NCBI GenBank assembly: GCA_963820375.1
Contig: CAWFZX010000029.1
Location: forward strand, 203,930 to 267,929
Reading direction: 5' to 3'
DNA from: AWTP1-13 sp963820375
GTDB lineage: Bacteria; Pseudomonadota; Alphaproteobacteria; Rhizobiales; Hyphomicrobiaceae
DNA length: 64,000 nt
The notes beneath the pieces were generated by a model that was not told the origin of the DNA, did not search any database, and was given only the letters and a program-made list of their open reading frames with translations. Shown in pieces: positions 10,975-19,343 of the stretch. The position numbers and the translations under genes were made by a program. Position 1 is the first letter of the stretch. Every line of letters starts with the position of its first letter.

Positions 10975-11287
10975 GCGGGGAGCCGTCCGCCGCGCCCTGA
11001 GAGGGCAGGGCTGCCGCCCCCGGCGCGGGTCCCTTCTTTTGCGCCCTCTCGGCCGCGCCGGGGCGGCCCGAACAGGCTTTGCGGTCGGCCCCACGCAGCG
11101 GTCTTGCCGCGGATCGCTCGCTGAGGCGCCGGCAACCAGCTCACCAGCCCGGCGGCCTTCCAATGCGCAGGGCCATTGGGCTAGTTTGCGGTGGGGCGCG
11201 ATTGTCGCGCCTTTGTCATTTAGGAACGCTAGCCACCAAACCCGCCGGAAGCAGAAAGGCGCGAAGGTCGCATCAGGAGGAGCAGGA

Positions 11288-12610
11288 ATGAAGAGGCAAT
11301 TTGGCTGGAGCTGGCTGACCGCGAGCGTGCTTTGCGTTGCCGCCGGGAGTGCCTCGGCGCAGACGGAGATTCAGTGGTGGCATGCCATGACGGGCGCCAA
11401 CAACGATCTCATCGTCAAGCTAAGCAACGATTTCAATGCCTCGCAGAAGGACTACAAGGTCGTTCCCAGTTATAAAGGCAGCTATCCCGACACCATGAAT
11501 GCCGGCATTGCGGCCTTCCGTGCGGGCCAGGCGCCGCACATCATCCAAGTGTTCGAGGTCGGCACCGCCACCATGATGGCGGCGACCGGGGCGGTTAAGC
11601 CGGTGCACGTCTTGATGAAGGAGGCGAACGAGACGTTCGATCCCAAGGCCTATTTGCCGGCGATCACCGGTTACTATTCGACCACCAAGGGCGAGATGCT
11701 GTCGTTCCCATTCAATTCGTCCAGTACCGTCATGTGGTACAACAGGGACGCTTTCAAAAAGGCCGGCCTTGATGCGGAGAAGCCACCCAAGACTTGGCCT
11801 GAGGTGTTCGACGCGGCCAAGAAGCTCAAGACAGCCGGCTATGCCAATTGTGGTTTCGGCAATGCCTGGGTCACCTGGGTGAACCTCGAGCAGCTCTCCG
11901 CCTGGCACAACGTTGCGCTGGCCAGCAAAGCGAACGGCATGGACGGCTGGGACACGGAGATGCGGTTTAATTCTCCACTACACATCAAGCATCTGGAAAA
12001 CCTGGTCGAACTTCAGAAAGACAAGACCTACGACTATTCCGGCCGCACCAATACCGGCGAGGGACGGTTTACCTCCGGCGAGTGCCCGATCTTTCTCACC
12101 TCCTCGGCATTTTTTGGCAACGTCCGCGCCAATGCCAAGTTCGACTTTGCCAATGCACCAATGCCCTATTATCCCGACGTCGCCGGAGCACCGCAGAACT
12201 CCATCATCGGCGGCGCATCGCTGTGGGTGATGGGTGGCAAGAGCGCGGCCGAGTACAAAGGCATCGCCAAGTTCTTCAGTTTCCTTTCCGAGACCGACAG
12301 GCAGGTCGAGCTGCACACGAAGTCGGGCTATCTGCCGATTACCAAGGCGGCCTATGAAAAGACCAAGGCGTCCGGCTTCTACAAGGAGCATCCCTACCTG
12401 GAAACGCCGCTGCTTGAGCTCACCAACAAGGAACCGACGGAGAATTCGCGCGGCCTCCGCCTCGGCAACATGGTGCAGTTGCGGGACGTTTGGGCCGAGG
12501 AGATCGAGGCCGCGCTCGCCGGCAAGAAGTCAGCCAAGGCCGCGCTCGATGAGGCCGTCGCCCGTAGCAATACCATGTTGCGCCAGTTCGAGCGTACGGC
12601 GGCGCGCTGA
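11288..12610 (+). CDS. ugpB: Sugar/glycerol-3-phosphate ABC transporter substrate-binding protein (UgpB-like)
   Basis: This 440-residue periplasmic binding protein has a clear signal peptide ending SASAQ and the UgpB hallmark IQWWHAMTGANND just after it. Later come MNAGIAAFRAGQAPHIIQVFEVG and the SLWVMGGK region. UgpB captures sn-glycerol-3-phosphate or glycerophosphodiesters for an ABC importer (UgpA, UgpE, UgpC). The ATG at 11288 follows an AGGAGG site; the open frame reaches much further upstream but without a credible start. The permease and ATPase genes are not adjacent, so the gene is either an orphan or its operon is elsewhere. A hairpin follows the stop. Confidence 0.88.
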   Translation: MKRQFGWSWLTASVLCVAAGSASAQTEIQWWHAMTGANNDLIVKLSNDFNASQKDYKVVPSYKGSYPDTMNAGIAAFRAGQAPHIIQVFEVGTATMMAATGAVKPVHVLMKEANETFDPKAYLPAITGYYSTTKGEMLSFPFNSSSTVMWYNRDAFKKAGLDAEKPPKTWPEVFDAAKKLKTAGYANCGFGNAWVTWVNLEQLSAWHNVALASKANGMDGWDTEMRFNSPLHIKHLENLVELQKDKTYDYSGRTNTGEGRFTSGECPIFLTSSAFFGNVRANAKFDFANAPMPYYPDVAGAPQNSIIGGASLWVMGGKSAAEYKGIAKFFSFLSETDRQVELHTKSGYLPITKAAYEKTKASGFYKEHPYLETPLLELTNKEPTENSRGLRLGNMVQLRDVWAEEIEAALAGKKSAKAALDEAVARSNTMLRQFERTAAR

Positions 12611-12617
12611 CGACGAG

Positions 12618-12647
12618 GCGGGCCGAGCCGAGAAGCGCTCGGCCCGC
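12618..12647 (+). terminator. Hairpin after the UgpB-like gene
   Basis: An 11-bp perfect inverted repeat (arms 12618-12628 and 12637-12647) begins 8 bases after the stop codon. There is no T-run, so the terminator call rests on the stem alone. Confidence 0.6.
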
Positions 12648-12731
12648 GCGGCGTTGCCGTGAACCTTTGCGCTGAAGGTGGCCTCGCGTCGGTTCGGCGC
12701 GCGCTATCAGCGCCATCAAGATGAGGCGCCA

Positions 12732-13817
12732 ATGACAATTGACAGGCTAAGGTCGCAGATCGCCAACGACTTCGGCACCCCGGCGCTTGTTATCGATCTC
12801 GACCGGGTGGAGCGCAATATCGCCCGCGTACAGGAGCTGTGCGATCGGGCAGGCATGGCCAACCGACCGCACGTCAAAACCCACAAAAGTCCCGTACTTG
12901 CCAAAATGCAGATTGCCGCCGGTGCCAAAGGCATCACCTGCCAGAAGCTCGGTGAAGCCGAGGTGATGGCCGATGGCGGCATCGACGACATCCTCATCAG
13001 CTACAATCTGCTGGGCGAGGCCAAGATCGGCCGGCTCGGCGCCCTGCTGAAACGGGCAACGGTCACGGTTGCCGCGGACAACCCGACCGTCATCGAGGCC
13101 CTGACGCAGGCCGGCAAGATCGCCGGCCGTCCCCTTGCCGTGGTGATCGAATGCGATACCGGACGCAAGCGGGCTGGGGTGGAAGAGCCCAGCCAGGCCG
13201 TCGATCTTGCGTGCCTCGTCAAGAGGCATCCGGACCTTAAATTTGCGGGCTTCCTGTTTTATCCCACCGAACAGTCCTGGCCGCAGACGCAGCGCTTCTA
13301 CGATACGGCGCTGCGCGGCGTGCGCGCGGCAGGACTCGAGCCCAGCATCGTCTCGACCGGCGGCACGCCGAACCTTGTCAATATGGGGCAGCTTGCAGGC
13401 GCGACCGAGCACCGCGCCGGTACTTATGTGTTCAACGACCGCATGATGCTGGCGTGCGGCTCGGCGAGCCTGGATGATTGCGCGCTCACTGTCTACACAA
13501 CGGTCGTGAGCCGAGCTGCGCCAAACCGTGGCATCGTCGATGCCGGCTCCAAGACCCTGACCGCCGACACGGGCGCGCTCGACGACGGCTTCGGCTTGAT
13601 CTTGGAGTACCCGCAGGTGAAACTGCACGCCTTCGCCGAGGAACATGGATTCCTCGACCTGACGGCCAGCAATCACCGGCCGAAAGTCGGCGACGTCATA
13701 CGCGTGGTGCCGAACCACGTTTGCGTGGTCGTCAACATGTTCGACCGCATGATCGCGGTGCGTGGCGACAGCATCGTCGAGGTCCTGCCCGTGGCGGCCC
13801 GCGGCAAGCTCGTCTAG
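12732..13817 (+). CDS. DSD1-family PLP enzyme (D-threonine aldolase-like)
   Basis: The 361-residue protein belongs to the alanine-racemase-fold enzymes that include D-threonine aldolase and D-serine dehydratase. The PLP lysine region RPHVKTHKSP is at about 46-55, followed by GITCQKLGEAEVMADGG, the STGGTPN phosphate loop and the C-terminal metal-binding region VVPNHVC. Such enzymes cleave D-3-hydroxy amino acids to glycine plus aldehyde, or dehydrate D-serine; the two activities cannot be separated by eye. ATG 12732 is preferred over an upstream start at 12678 because homologues begin at this point. It lies 121 bases after the UgpB-like gene. Confidence 0.82.
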   Translation: MTIDRLRSQIANDFGTPALVIDLDRVERNIARVQELCDRAGMANRPHVKTHKSPVLAKMQIAAGAKGITCQKLGEAEVMADGGIDDILISYNLLGEAKIGRLGALLKRATVTVAADNPTVIEALTQAGKIAGRPLAVVIECDTGRKRAGVEEPSQAVDLACLVKRHPDLKFAGFLFYPTEQSWPQTQRFYDTALRGVRAAGLEPSIVSTGGTPNLVNMGQLAGATEHRAGTYVFNDRMMLACGSASLDDCALTVYTTVVSRAAPNRGIVDAGSKTLTADTGALDDGFGLILEYPQVKLHAFAEEHGFLDLTASNHRPKVGDVIRVVPNHVCVVVNMFDRMIAVRGDSIVEVLPVAARGKLV

Positions 13818-13969
13818 TACGGCTACTGCGGTCGCCTGCTCGCTACGCGGGTCAGCACTGACACGCGGCGGCCGGCAGGGGCGGGACACAAGCGGGCCGC
13901 GGTTGTCATCCCGTTGCCGTTGGGCGAAAGTGGCATGGCGCGCAAATTGCGCGCCAGGGAGCAACGCCG

Positions 13970-15331
13970 ATGTCCGAACCGCTCACCAAGTCTCTTGGCA
14001 GTTTCGTCTCAAGCATCAAGCTTGAGGCCATACCATCTGCGGCCTTGCGCGTGGTGCATACCGGTTTTGTCGACTGCGTCGGCACGCTGATCGCAGGCAG
14101 CATCGAAGAGCCACCGCGCCTCTTGCACAAAGCGCTCGCGCCCGCGCCTGGCGATGCCACCCTTTACCTGGTCGGCCCACGCGTGTCGGTACCTGAGGCC
14201 GCCTGGATCAATGGCACGGCCGCGCACGCGCTCGACTACGATGACGTTTCTCTGCGCGGTCATCCCAGTACCGTGCTGGTTCCAGCCATCCTGGCGGAGG
14301 CGGAAGGGCTGGGCTCGAGCGGTGCTGAGATGGCCACCGCCTATGTCGCGGGCTACGAGGTTTGGGCGGAACTTGCCGGCCGCGATCCGGATCAGCACCA
14401 TCAGAAGGGCTGGCACCCGACGGGCATCTTTGGCGCCATTGCTGCCGCCGCTGCGTGCGCAACGCTGCGCCGACTGGGACCCGAACAGGCCGCGCAGGCG
14501 ATCGCCCTCGGCGCTTCGCACAGTTCCGGACTGGTCGCCAACTTCGGTACGATGACCAAGCCCTATCATGCCGGTAAGGCGGCCCATGCCGGCGTCATTT
14601 CGGCGCGTCTAGCTGAAGCCGGCTTCACCGCCTCCGCTGACGCGCTCGAGCACCCGCTGGGTTTTCTCGCCGCCGTTTCCCCCAAGGGCGCGGCCGATCG
14701 CGAGCGCGCAGCGCAAGTCGGCCACGCTTGGCAGATACTGAGCCAAGGCCTCAGCGTGAAAAAGTATCCGCTGTGCTACTGCACGCATCGCGCCATTGAC
14801 GGCATGCTCGACCTCTTGCGCGCCCAGCAGGTGCACGGCGAGAATGTGAAATCCATTACGGTCTCGACCAGTCGGCGCAACGCCACCATTCTGCGCAATC
14901 AGCACCCGCAGACCGGCCTGGAGGCCAAGTTCAGCATGCAGTTTGCCATGGCTGCCTCGATCCTCGCCGGCCGGGTCGGTCTGGCGGAGTTGACCGACGG
15001 CTTCGTGCAACGCAAGGATGTGCAGGCGCTGCAGCGCAAGGTGACGATTGCACCCGACGATCGGCCTGATCCCAACCGTTCGGGTGCTGCTCCCTATGAC
15101 CTGGTCGTTGTCGAGACCAACGATGGCCGGCGGCTGGAGAGCGCGCGCATCACCGACGAGCGGGGCTCACCGCAATTGCCGCTGACTACGGACGAGCTGT
15201 GGGTCAAATTCGAGAATTGCTTGGCGATCGGTAACCCAAGTTTATCGGCCCGGGCGATCTTCGATGCCCTGTTGTCGATCGAGCACCAGCGCGGCGTGAG
15301 CGCATTCAGCCGATTGCGGCAAGCTGCCTGA
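13970..15331 (+). CDS. MmgE/PrpD family protein
   Basis: This 453-residue protein has the PrpD/MmgE fold signature: DCVGTLIAGS near residue 25, NGTAAHALDYDDV near residue 80, HPTGIFGAIAAAAA and the KPYHAGKAAHAG segment. The family includes 2-methylcitrate dehydratase and cis-aconitate decarboxylase; many members act on other substrates. No 2-methylcitrate cycle gene is adjacent, so the substrate is undetermined. An AGGGAG ribosome site precedes the ATG. It converges with the minus-strand tail protein, the two stops lying only a base apart. Confidence 0.85.
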   Translation: MSEPLTKSLGSFVSSIKLEAIPSAALRVVHTGFVDCVGTLIAGSIEEPPRLLHKALAPAPGDATLYLVGPRVSVPEAAWINGTAAHALDYDDVSLRGHPSTVLVPAILAEAEGLGSSGAEMATAYVAGYEVWAELAGRDPDQHHQKGWHPTGIFGAIAAAAACATLRRLGPEQAAQAIALGASHSSGLVANFGTMTKPYHAGKAAHAGVISARLAEAGFTASADALEHPLGFLAAVSPKGAADRERAAQVGHAWQILSQGLSVKKYPLCYCTHRAIDGMLDLLRAQQVHGENVKSITVSTSRRNATILRNQHPQTGLEAKFSMQFAMAASILAGRVGLAELTDGFVQRKDVQALQRKVTIAPDDRPDPNRSGAAPYDLVVVETNDGRRLESARITDERGSPQLPLTTDELWVKFENCLAIGNPSLSARAIFDALLSIEHQRGVSAFSRLRQAA

Positions 15332-15332
15332 C

Positions 15333-15539
15333 TTAGCGTATGCGGCCGCGACCGGTGATGGCGCGCACCAGGATACGACCCAAGCTCGAGGCAATCGAGC
15401 GGATGAAAGACTTGGCTATCGCCTCACCCACGCTCTGGCGCTGATAGCCGCTGCGCCGCCGAGCTTGCGAACCGTAGGCGGTCTGCATCTGGTCCTGCGC
15501 ATCGGCGCGGAGCTCTTTCTCGTCCTGTTGTTTACTCAT
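15333..15539 (-). CDS. Small protein repeating the C-terminal tail of the neighbouring HerA-like ATPase
   Basis: The 68-residue protein has a charged N-terminal half and a C-terminal half (SVGEAIAKSFIRSIASSLG, then RILVRAI) that closely resembles the last 30 residues of the HerA-like ATPase encoded just upstream (ETFTKSIMRSVASSIG, then NAIVRAV). An AAGGA ribosome site supports the start, and the gap to the ATPase stop is 20 bases, so the two are probably one transcript. The shared amphipathic tail may mediate assembly with the ATPase. The function is not known. Confidence 0.72.
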   Translation of the reverse strand: MSKQQDEKELRADAQDQMQTAYGSQARRRSGYQRQSVGEAIAKSFIRSIASSLGRILVRAITGRGRIR

Positions 15540-15559
15540 CGCTATGTCCTTGCGGCAAC

Positions 15560-17032
15560 TCAGCGCCGCCCTCCCAGCACTGCCCGCACGATCGCATTGC
15601 CAATGCTCGAGGCGACCGAGCGCATGATCGATTTGGTGAAAGTCTCGCCGTAACCCTGGCGCCGCCCTGTGCCGCCGCCCATTAGGATATTTCCCCAGCT
15701 GTTGGCATCGGCTTCCTGCGCCGAAGCCGCTGTCGCGGTGCGCTGCTGCAAAATCTCGTAGGCGGAGTCGCGGTCGAGGGTCTCTTCGTACTTGCCATAC
15801 ACCGGACTCGCCTCGATTTTGCTTTTGCGCTCCTGGGGAGTGATCGGCCCGAGGCGAGCCGATGGCGGCCGAATCAGCGTCCGCTGCACCATCGACGGCT
15901 CACCACTGCCGTGCAGCACCGAGACCAGCGCCTCGCCCACTTTCAATTCCTGGATCACCCGCTCGGTGTCGAGCTTGGGGTTGGGCCGAAAAGTTTCGGC
16001 AGCCGCACGGATGGCCTTCTGCTCCACTGGCGTAAAGGCCCGCAGCGCATGCTGGACGCGATTGCCCAGCTGCGCCGATACCGCGTTGGGCACATCGCGG
16101 GGATTTTGCGTGACATAGTAGACGCCAACGCCTTTTGAGCGGATCAGCCGCGTTACGCGTTCTACCTGCTCGAGCAGGGCCTTGGGAGCCTCACTAAATA
16201 AAAGGTGCGCCTCATCAAAAAAGAACACCAGCTTGGGCTTTGTCGGATCGCCCACCTCGGGCAGTTTGTCGAACAACTGCGCCAGCAGCCACAACAGGAA
16301 GGTTGCGTAGAGCCGCGGCGTTTTCATCAGCCGGTCGGCGGCCAGAATATTGACGAAGCCGCGCCCATCGGCCGCGGTCCGCATGAAGTCGTTGATGTCG
16401 AGCGCCGGCTCGCCGAAAAAGTTATTGGCGCCCTGCTCCTCCAACACCAGCAGCCGCCGCTGGATGGCACCGACCGAAACCGTGGATACATTGCCGTACT
16501 TGGTGATCAGCGATTTGCCTCGTTGGCCGACATCGTTGGCCATCGAGCGCAGGTCTTTCAGGTCGAGCAGGGGCAGCTTCTCGTCCGCCGCCACACGGAA
16601 CAGGATGTTGAGCACGCCTTCCTGCGTCTCATTGAGCTCCATCAGGCGCGCCAGCAGCAACGGCCCCATATCCTGCACGGTGGCGCGGATAGGATGGCCT
16701 TGCTCGCCGAACAAATCCCAGAACAAGGTCGGGAAGGCAGCATTGGTCCAGTCGTCGAGGCCGATCTCCTTGGCACGCTTGGCGAGTCCTTGGCTGTTTT
16801 CGCCGGTGGCAGAAATACCGGACAGATCGCCTTTGATGTCGGCCGCGAACACCGGCACGCCGGCGTTGGAGAAGCCCTCGGCCAGCACTTGCAAGGTTAC
16901 GGTCTTGCCAGTGCCGGTTGCGCCGGTCACCAGACCGTGGCGGTTGGCCAGCTTCAGCTCCAGGTATTCGGGTGCGACGCTCCGGCCGAGCAATATCTTT
17001 CCCTCCTGCAGCAGGGATTGGCTCTCTACCAT
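15560..17032 (-). CDS. HerA-like DUF853 ATPase (YjgR family)
   Basis: The 490-residue protein is a HerA/FtsK-type P-loop ATPase of the DUF853/YjgR family. Walker A GATGTGKT is at 37-44, Walker B FFFDEAHLL near 270, and YYVTQNPRDVP is the sensor/arginine region. YjgR-like proteins are hexameric DNA- or protein-translocating ATPases of unsettled role. GAGGAG just before the ATG fixes the start. The C-terminal 30 residues form a separable amphipathic tail repeated in the downstream small protein. It is probably the first gene of a two-gene transcript. Confidence 0.85.
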   Translation of the reverse strand: MVESQSLLQEGKILLGRSVAPEYLELKLANRHGLVTGATGTGKTVTLQVLAEGFSNAGVPVFAADIKGDLSGISATGENSQGLAKRAKEIGLDDWTNAAFPTLFWDLFGEQGHPIRATVQDMGPLLLARLMELNETQEGVLNILFRVAADEKLPLLDLKDLRSMANDVGQRGKSLITKYGNVSTVSVGAIQRRLLVLEEQGANNFFGEPALDINDFMRTAADGRGFVNILAADRLMKTPRLYATFLLWLLAQLFDKLPEVGDPTKPKLVFFFDEAHLLFSEAPKALLEQVERVTRLIRSKGVGVYYVTQNPRDVPNAVSAQLGNRVQHALRAFTPVEQKAIRAAAETFRPNPKLDTERVIQELKVGEALVSVLHGSGEPSMVQRTLIRPPSARLGPITPQERKSKIEASPVYGKYEETLDRDSAYEILQQRTATAASAQEADANSWGNILMGGGTGRRQGYGETFTKSIMRSVASSIGNAIVRAVLGGRR

Positions 17033-17342
17033 GGCTTGCTCCTCGAATGGCCGCTGCGACTCAGCTGGGCTGCAGAGCTGTTCTCAATACATAGCGGCAG
17101 CGCCTTGGCAATGCATGGTTGGGGGTCGACGGCAAGCCTGGCCGCTCCCCGCTTCGAAAGCAAAAATTGAGAAGTTTCATTGCATTGCCCTTTGGCTGGA
17201 TTTCCCGCCTGGCCGGCAAAACCTAGCCGAAAAAATCAGCTGACACTACCCGCGCAGTTGCGGCGTTGACCGACGCTGTCCCCACCGCATGCGCAAGGAA
17301 ATCGCCGTGCTCGCCGCGCGCCGGCTGCTACCGCTGCACGGG

Positions 17343-17358
17343 GCGCGCGCGCGCGCGC
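17343..17358. repeat. (GC)8 dinucleotide run
   Basis: Eight uninterrupted GC dinucleotides lie in the 505-base intergenic stretch 17033-17537 between the HerA-like gene and the HD-domain gene. Alternating purine-pyrimidine DNA of this kind can adopt Z-form and is prone to length change. Nothing else is recognised in that stretch. Confidence 0.8.
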
Positions 17359-17537
17359 CACCAGATTATCTCCAGCGCGGCCATGCGAGAGCCGGCAAGA
17401 TTGCGGCCGGTACCTGCGGCCCACTGGTGAGCCGTTCGCCTGGCGCTGCGGAGGGCCGCTGGCGAGCGCAGGACGATTGATCCTGACACAAGGAGATCTT
17501 ATAGATCGCGCTAAGGCCCGGGCTGCGGGAAGGTGCC

Positions 17538-18092
17538 ATGGACTTGAGCACGGATCGAATATTCCAATTGTTGGACAGTCGCGGCGCCGGGCGATATGGC
17601 CTGTCGGCCGTCACGCAAAAGCAACATGCGCTGCAGTCGGCCGCCCTAGCGGCAAAACGTGGCCTCGGCGACAGCTTGGTGATCGCGGCGCTGTTCCACG
17701 ATTTGGGCCATCTGCTGGTCGGTGACGACGTCGATCTCGCGGAACACGGCGTCGATGACCTGCACGAGGAGACGAGTGCGGACGCTCTCGAGATACTGTT
17801 TGGCAAGGATGTTTCCGAGCCGGTTCGCCTGCACGTCGCTGCCAAACGCTATCTCTGTGCCGTAAACCCGGCCTACTATGACAAGCTTTCGCAGGACTCG
17901 CGCCGATCGCTCACCTTGCAGGGTGGCCCCATGTCGGCGACGGAAATTGCCGCTTTCGACAAGCTGGAGCATCGCGCTGCCGCGTTGGCCTTAAGAATGA
18001 TCGACGATGAGGCAAAGGTCGCAGGTCTGGCCACGCCCGACCTCGATGCCTATCGACCGCTGGCAGCGCGTTTGCAAAGGCTGCACGACTAG
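17538..18092 (+). CDS. PhnZ-like HD-domain protein
   Basis: The 184-residue protein has the HD metal motif as ALFHDLGHLL (His54, Asp55, His58) with an earlier histidine in QKQHAL (His30). It also shows the family segment KRYLCAVNPAYYDKLS followed by SLTLQGGPM. This combination matches the HD proteins associated with phosphonate degradation (PhnZ type), some of which are mixed-valent di-iron oxygenases cleaving 2-amino-1-hydroxyethylphosphonate. No PhnY partner is nearby, so the substrate may differ. GGAAGG precedes the ATG. Confidence 0.78.
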   Translation: MDLSTDRIFQLLDSRGAGRYGLSAVTQKQHALQSAALAAKRGLGDSLVIAALFHDLGHLLVGDDVDLAEHGVDDLHEETSADALEILFGKDVSEPVRLHVAAKRYLCAVNPAYYDKLSQDSRRSLTLQGGPMSATEIAAFDKLEHRAAALALRMIDDEAKVAGLATPDLDAYRPLAARLQRLHD

Positions 18093-18585
18093 GCCAGCGT
18101 CGGCTTGACAAACGCGGGCTCGGCATCAGCATCTTGCTCCCCGACGTTGTTTCGACTTGCGGCGCGGGCCCGCGTTGCCCCTGTCGGCAGCGCGGCGCGC
18201 CGCACGCTCCAATGAGAAAGGTCGGCCGGCTTTTTCCTCGCGCCCGCAATTCCCTAGTTGGACCCAGCCCAACCTTTGCTTGGCGACGGCGCCGGTCGGG
18301 TCGACGACACACATCGAGGCCATAGACCGGCCCCCCGATGGGGTTCAAATCGCACTAAGGACTTCGGCGAATAGGCCTGGGCCGCTGCGACTGCCCCAAC
18401 CAGCGCACACGCTTTTTGTGACGCACGCCCGGGTCATTGCCAGCACGCGCTGCGGATCCCCGCATGTGCCAAGCCAATCCGTGCCTGCTACGCTCGGCCC
18501 GTTGGGCAAGGTCGGCGTCGTGCCGACAAGATCGGGCTGGGCAATAAGCCGGCTCGCCGATGCCTGGCCGCATCGGGCCATTGCG
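18093..18585. other. Intergenic stretch with no gene recognised
   Basis: About 490 bases lie between the HD protein and the convergent GFA protein. Short open frames here lack ribosome sites and family features; no RNA gene, repeat or clear hairpin was recognised. Confidence 0.5.
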
Positions 18586-18990
18586 CTATGCGCGCGGAGG
18601 ATAGCGCTCGAACGCCGGCAGTTCATGGGCCCGCTCCATCCAACCAATGCGATCGGCGATTTGAATGTGCGCCCGCGCCGGAACAGCGTTGGGATCGTCA
18701 TAGGTCGCACTTTGAACATCGATAATCCCCGGCAGCACCTGCGCGTTGGTGAAGAATAGGCCGGTGCCACAGTCCGCGCAGAAATGCCGGCGACCATGCT
18801 GCGAGGAGGCGTACACTTTGGGAGTGCCTGCGGTCACCTTGACCAAGTCGAGCGGATACATGGTCCAGGCAACCATCGGCGCACCAGCATGACGCCGGCA
18901 ATCCGTGCAATGACAGAGGGCGTGGGTAAGTGCTTCACCCCCCACTTGATAGCGGATCGCACCACAGTGACAGCCGCCAGTGATGGCCAC
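18586..18990 (-). CDS. GFA-family zinc protein (CENP-V/GFA domain), first copy
   Basis: The 134-residue protein has the GFA zinc-binding cysteines: GGCHCGAIRYQV at the start, ALCHCTDCRRHAGAP in the middle and FCADCGTGLFF later. The family includes glutathione-dependent formaldehyde-activating enzyme, but most bacterial members have no proven activity. The start is the GTG at 18990, directly after AAGGAGGAACAG; an ATG 24 codons earlier lacks a site. It diverges from the methylmalonyl-CoA mutase small-subunit gene, which is followed by a second, distantly related GFA protein. Confidence 0.83.
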   Translation of the reverse strand: MAITGGCHCGAIRYQVGGEALTHALCHCTDCRRHAGAPMVAWTMYPLDLVKVTAGTPKVYASSQHGRRHFCADCGTGLFFTNAQVLPGIIDVQSATYDDPNAVPARAHIQIADRIGWMERAHELPAFERYPPRA

Positions 18991-19343
18991 CTGTTCCTCC
19001 TTACATCCGCCGCTCGTGAGCGCCGCATCCTCCCCGAGATTTGCGTTGCAGGCAACAGCCACCTCACCGGCCTTCGCTCACAAAAACGACACTGCGGTCG
19101 AACAACGCGTCTGCTGGTCGCTCGCCGTTGCCAAGCGCACCAGGCGCCCCTCCACAGCCGGGGGCGCTGGCCGCCCAGCAATCGCCCTCGGCTCGCCGCA
19201 CCCTCGATAGCAGCTTGCAATTTCCAGGTCTCGACTGCTGCATTGCCCTGCAAGGCAAAGTTTGCCATTGGCAAGCGACAGGAATGGTCTACCAATGGCC
19301 AAGGATCAGTGCCGCCGGCGCTCGGCAGGAGCGTGAGCCACCC

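Noticed and set aside
10958..11287. N-terminal extension of the UgpB-like protein
   Set aside because: The extension is Arg/Pro-rich, overlaps the groESL promoter and would bury the clear signal peptide that starts at 11288.
12747..13964. 405-codon open frame on the minus strand
   Set aside because: Antisense to the DSD1-like gene, composition of a shadow frame.
18330..18365. tRNA T-arm-like GGGTTCAAATC
   Set aside because: No acceptor, D or anticodon arms could be built around it.
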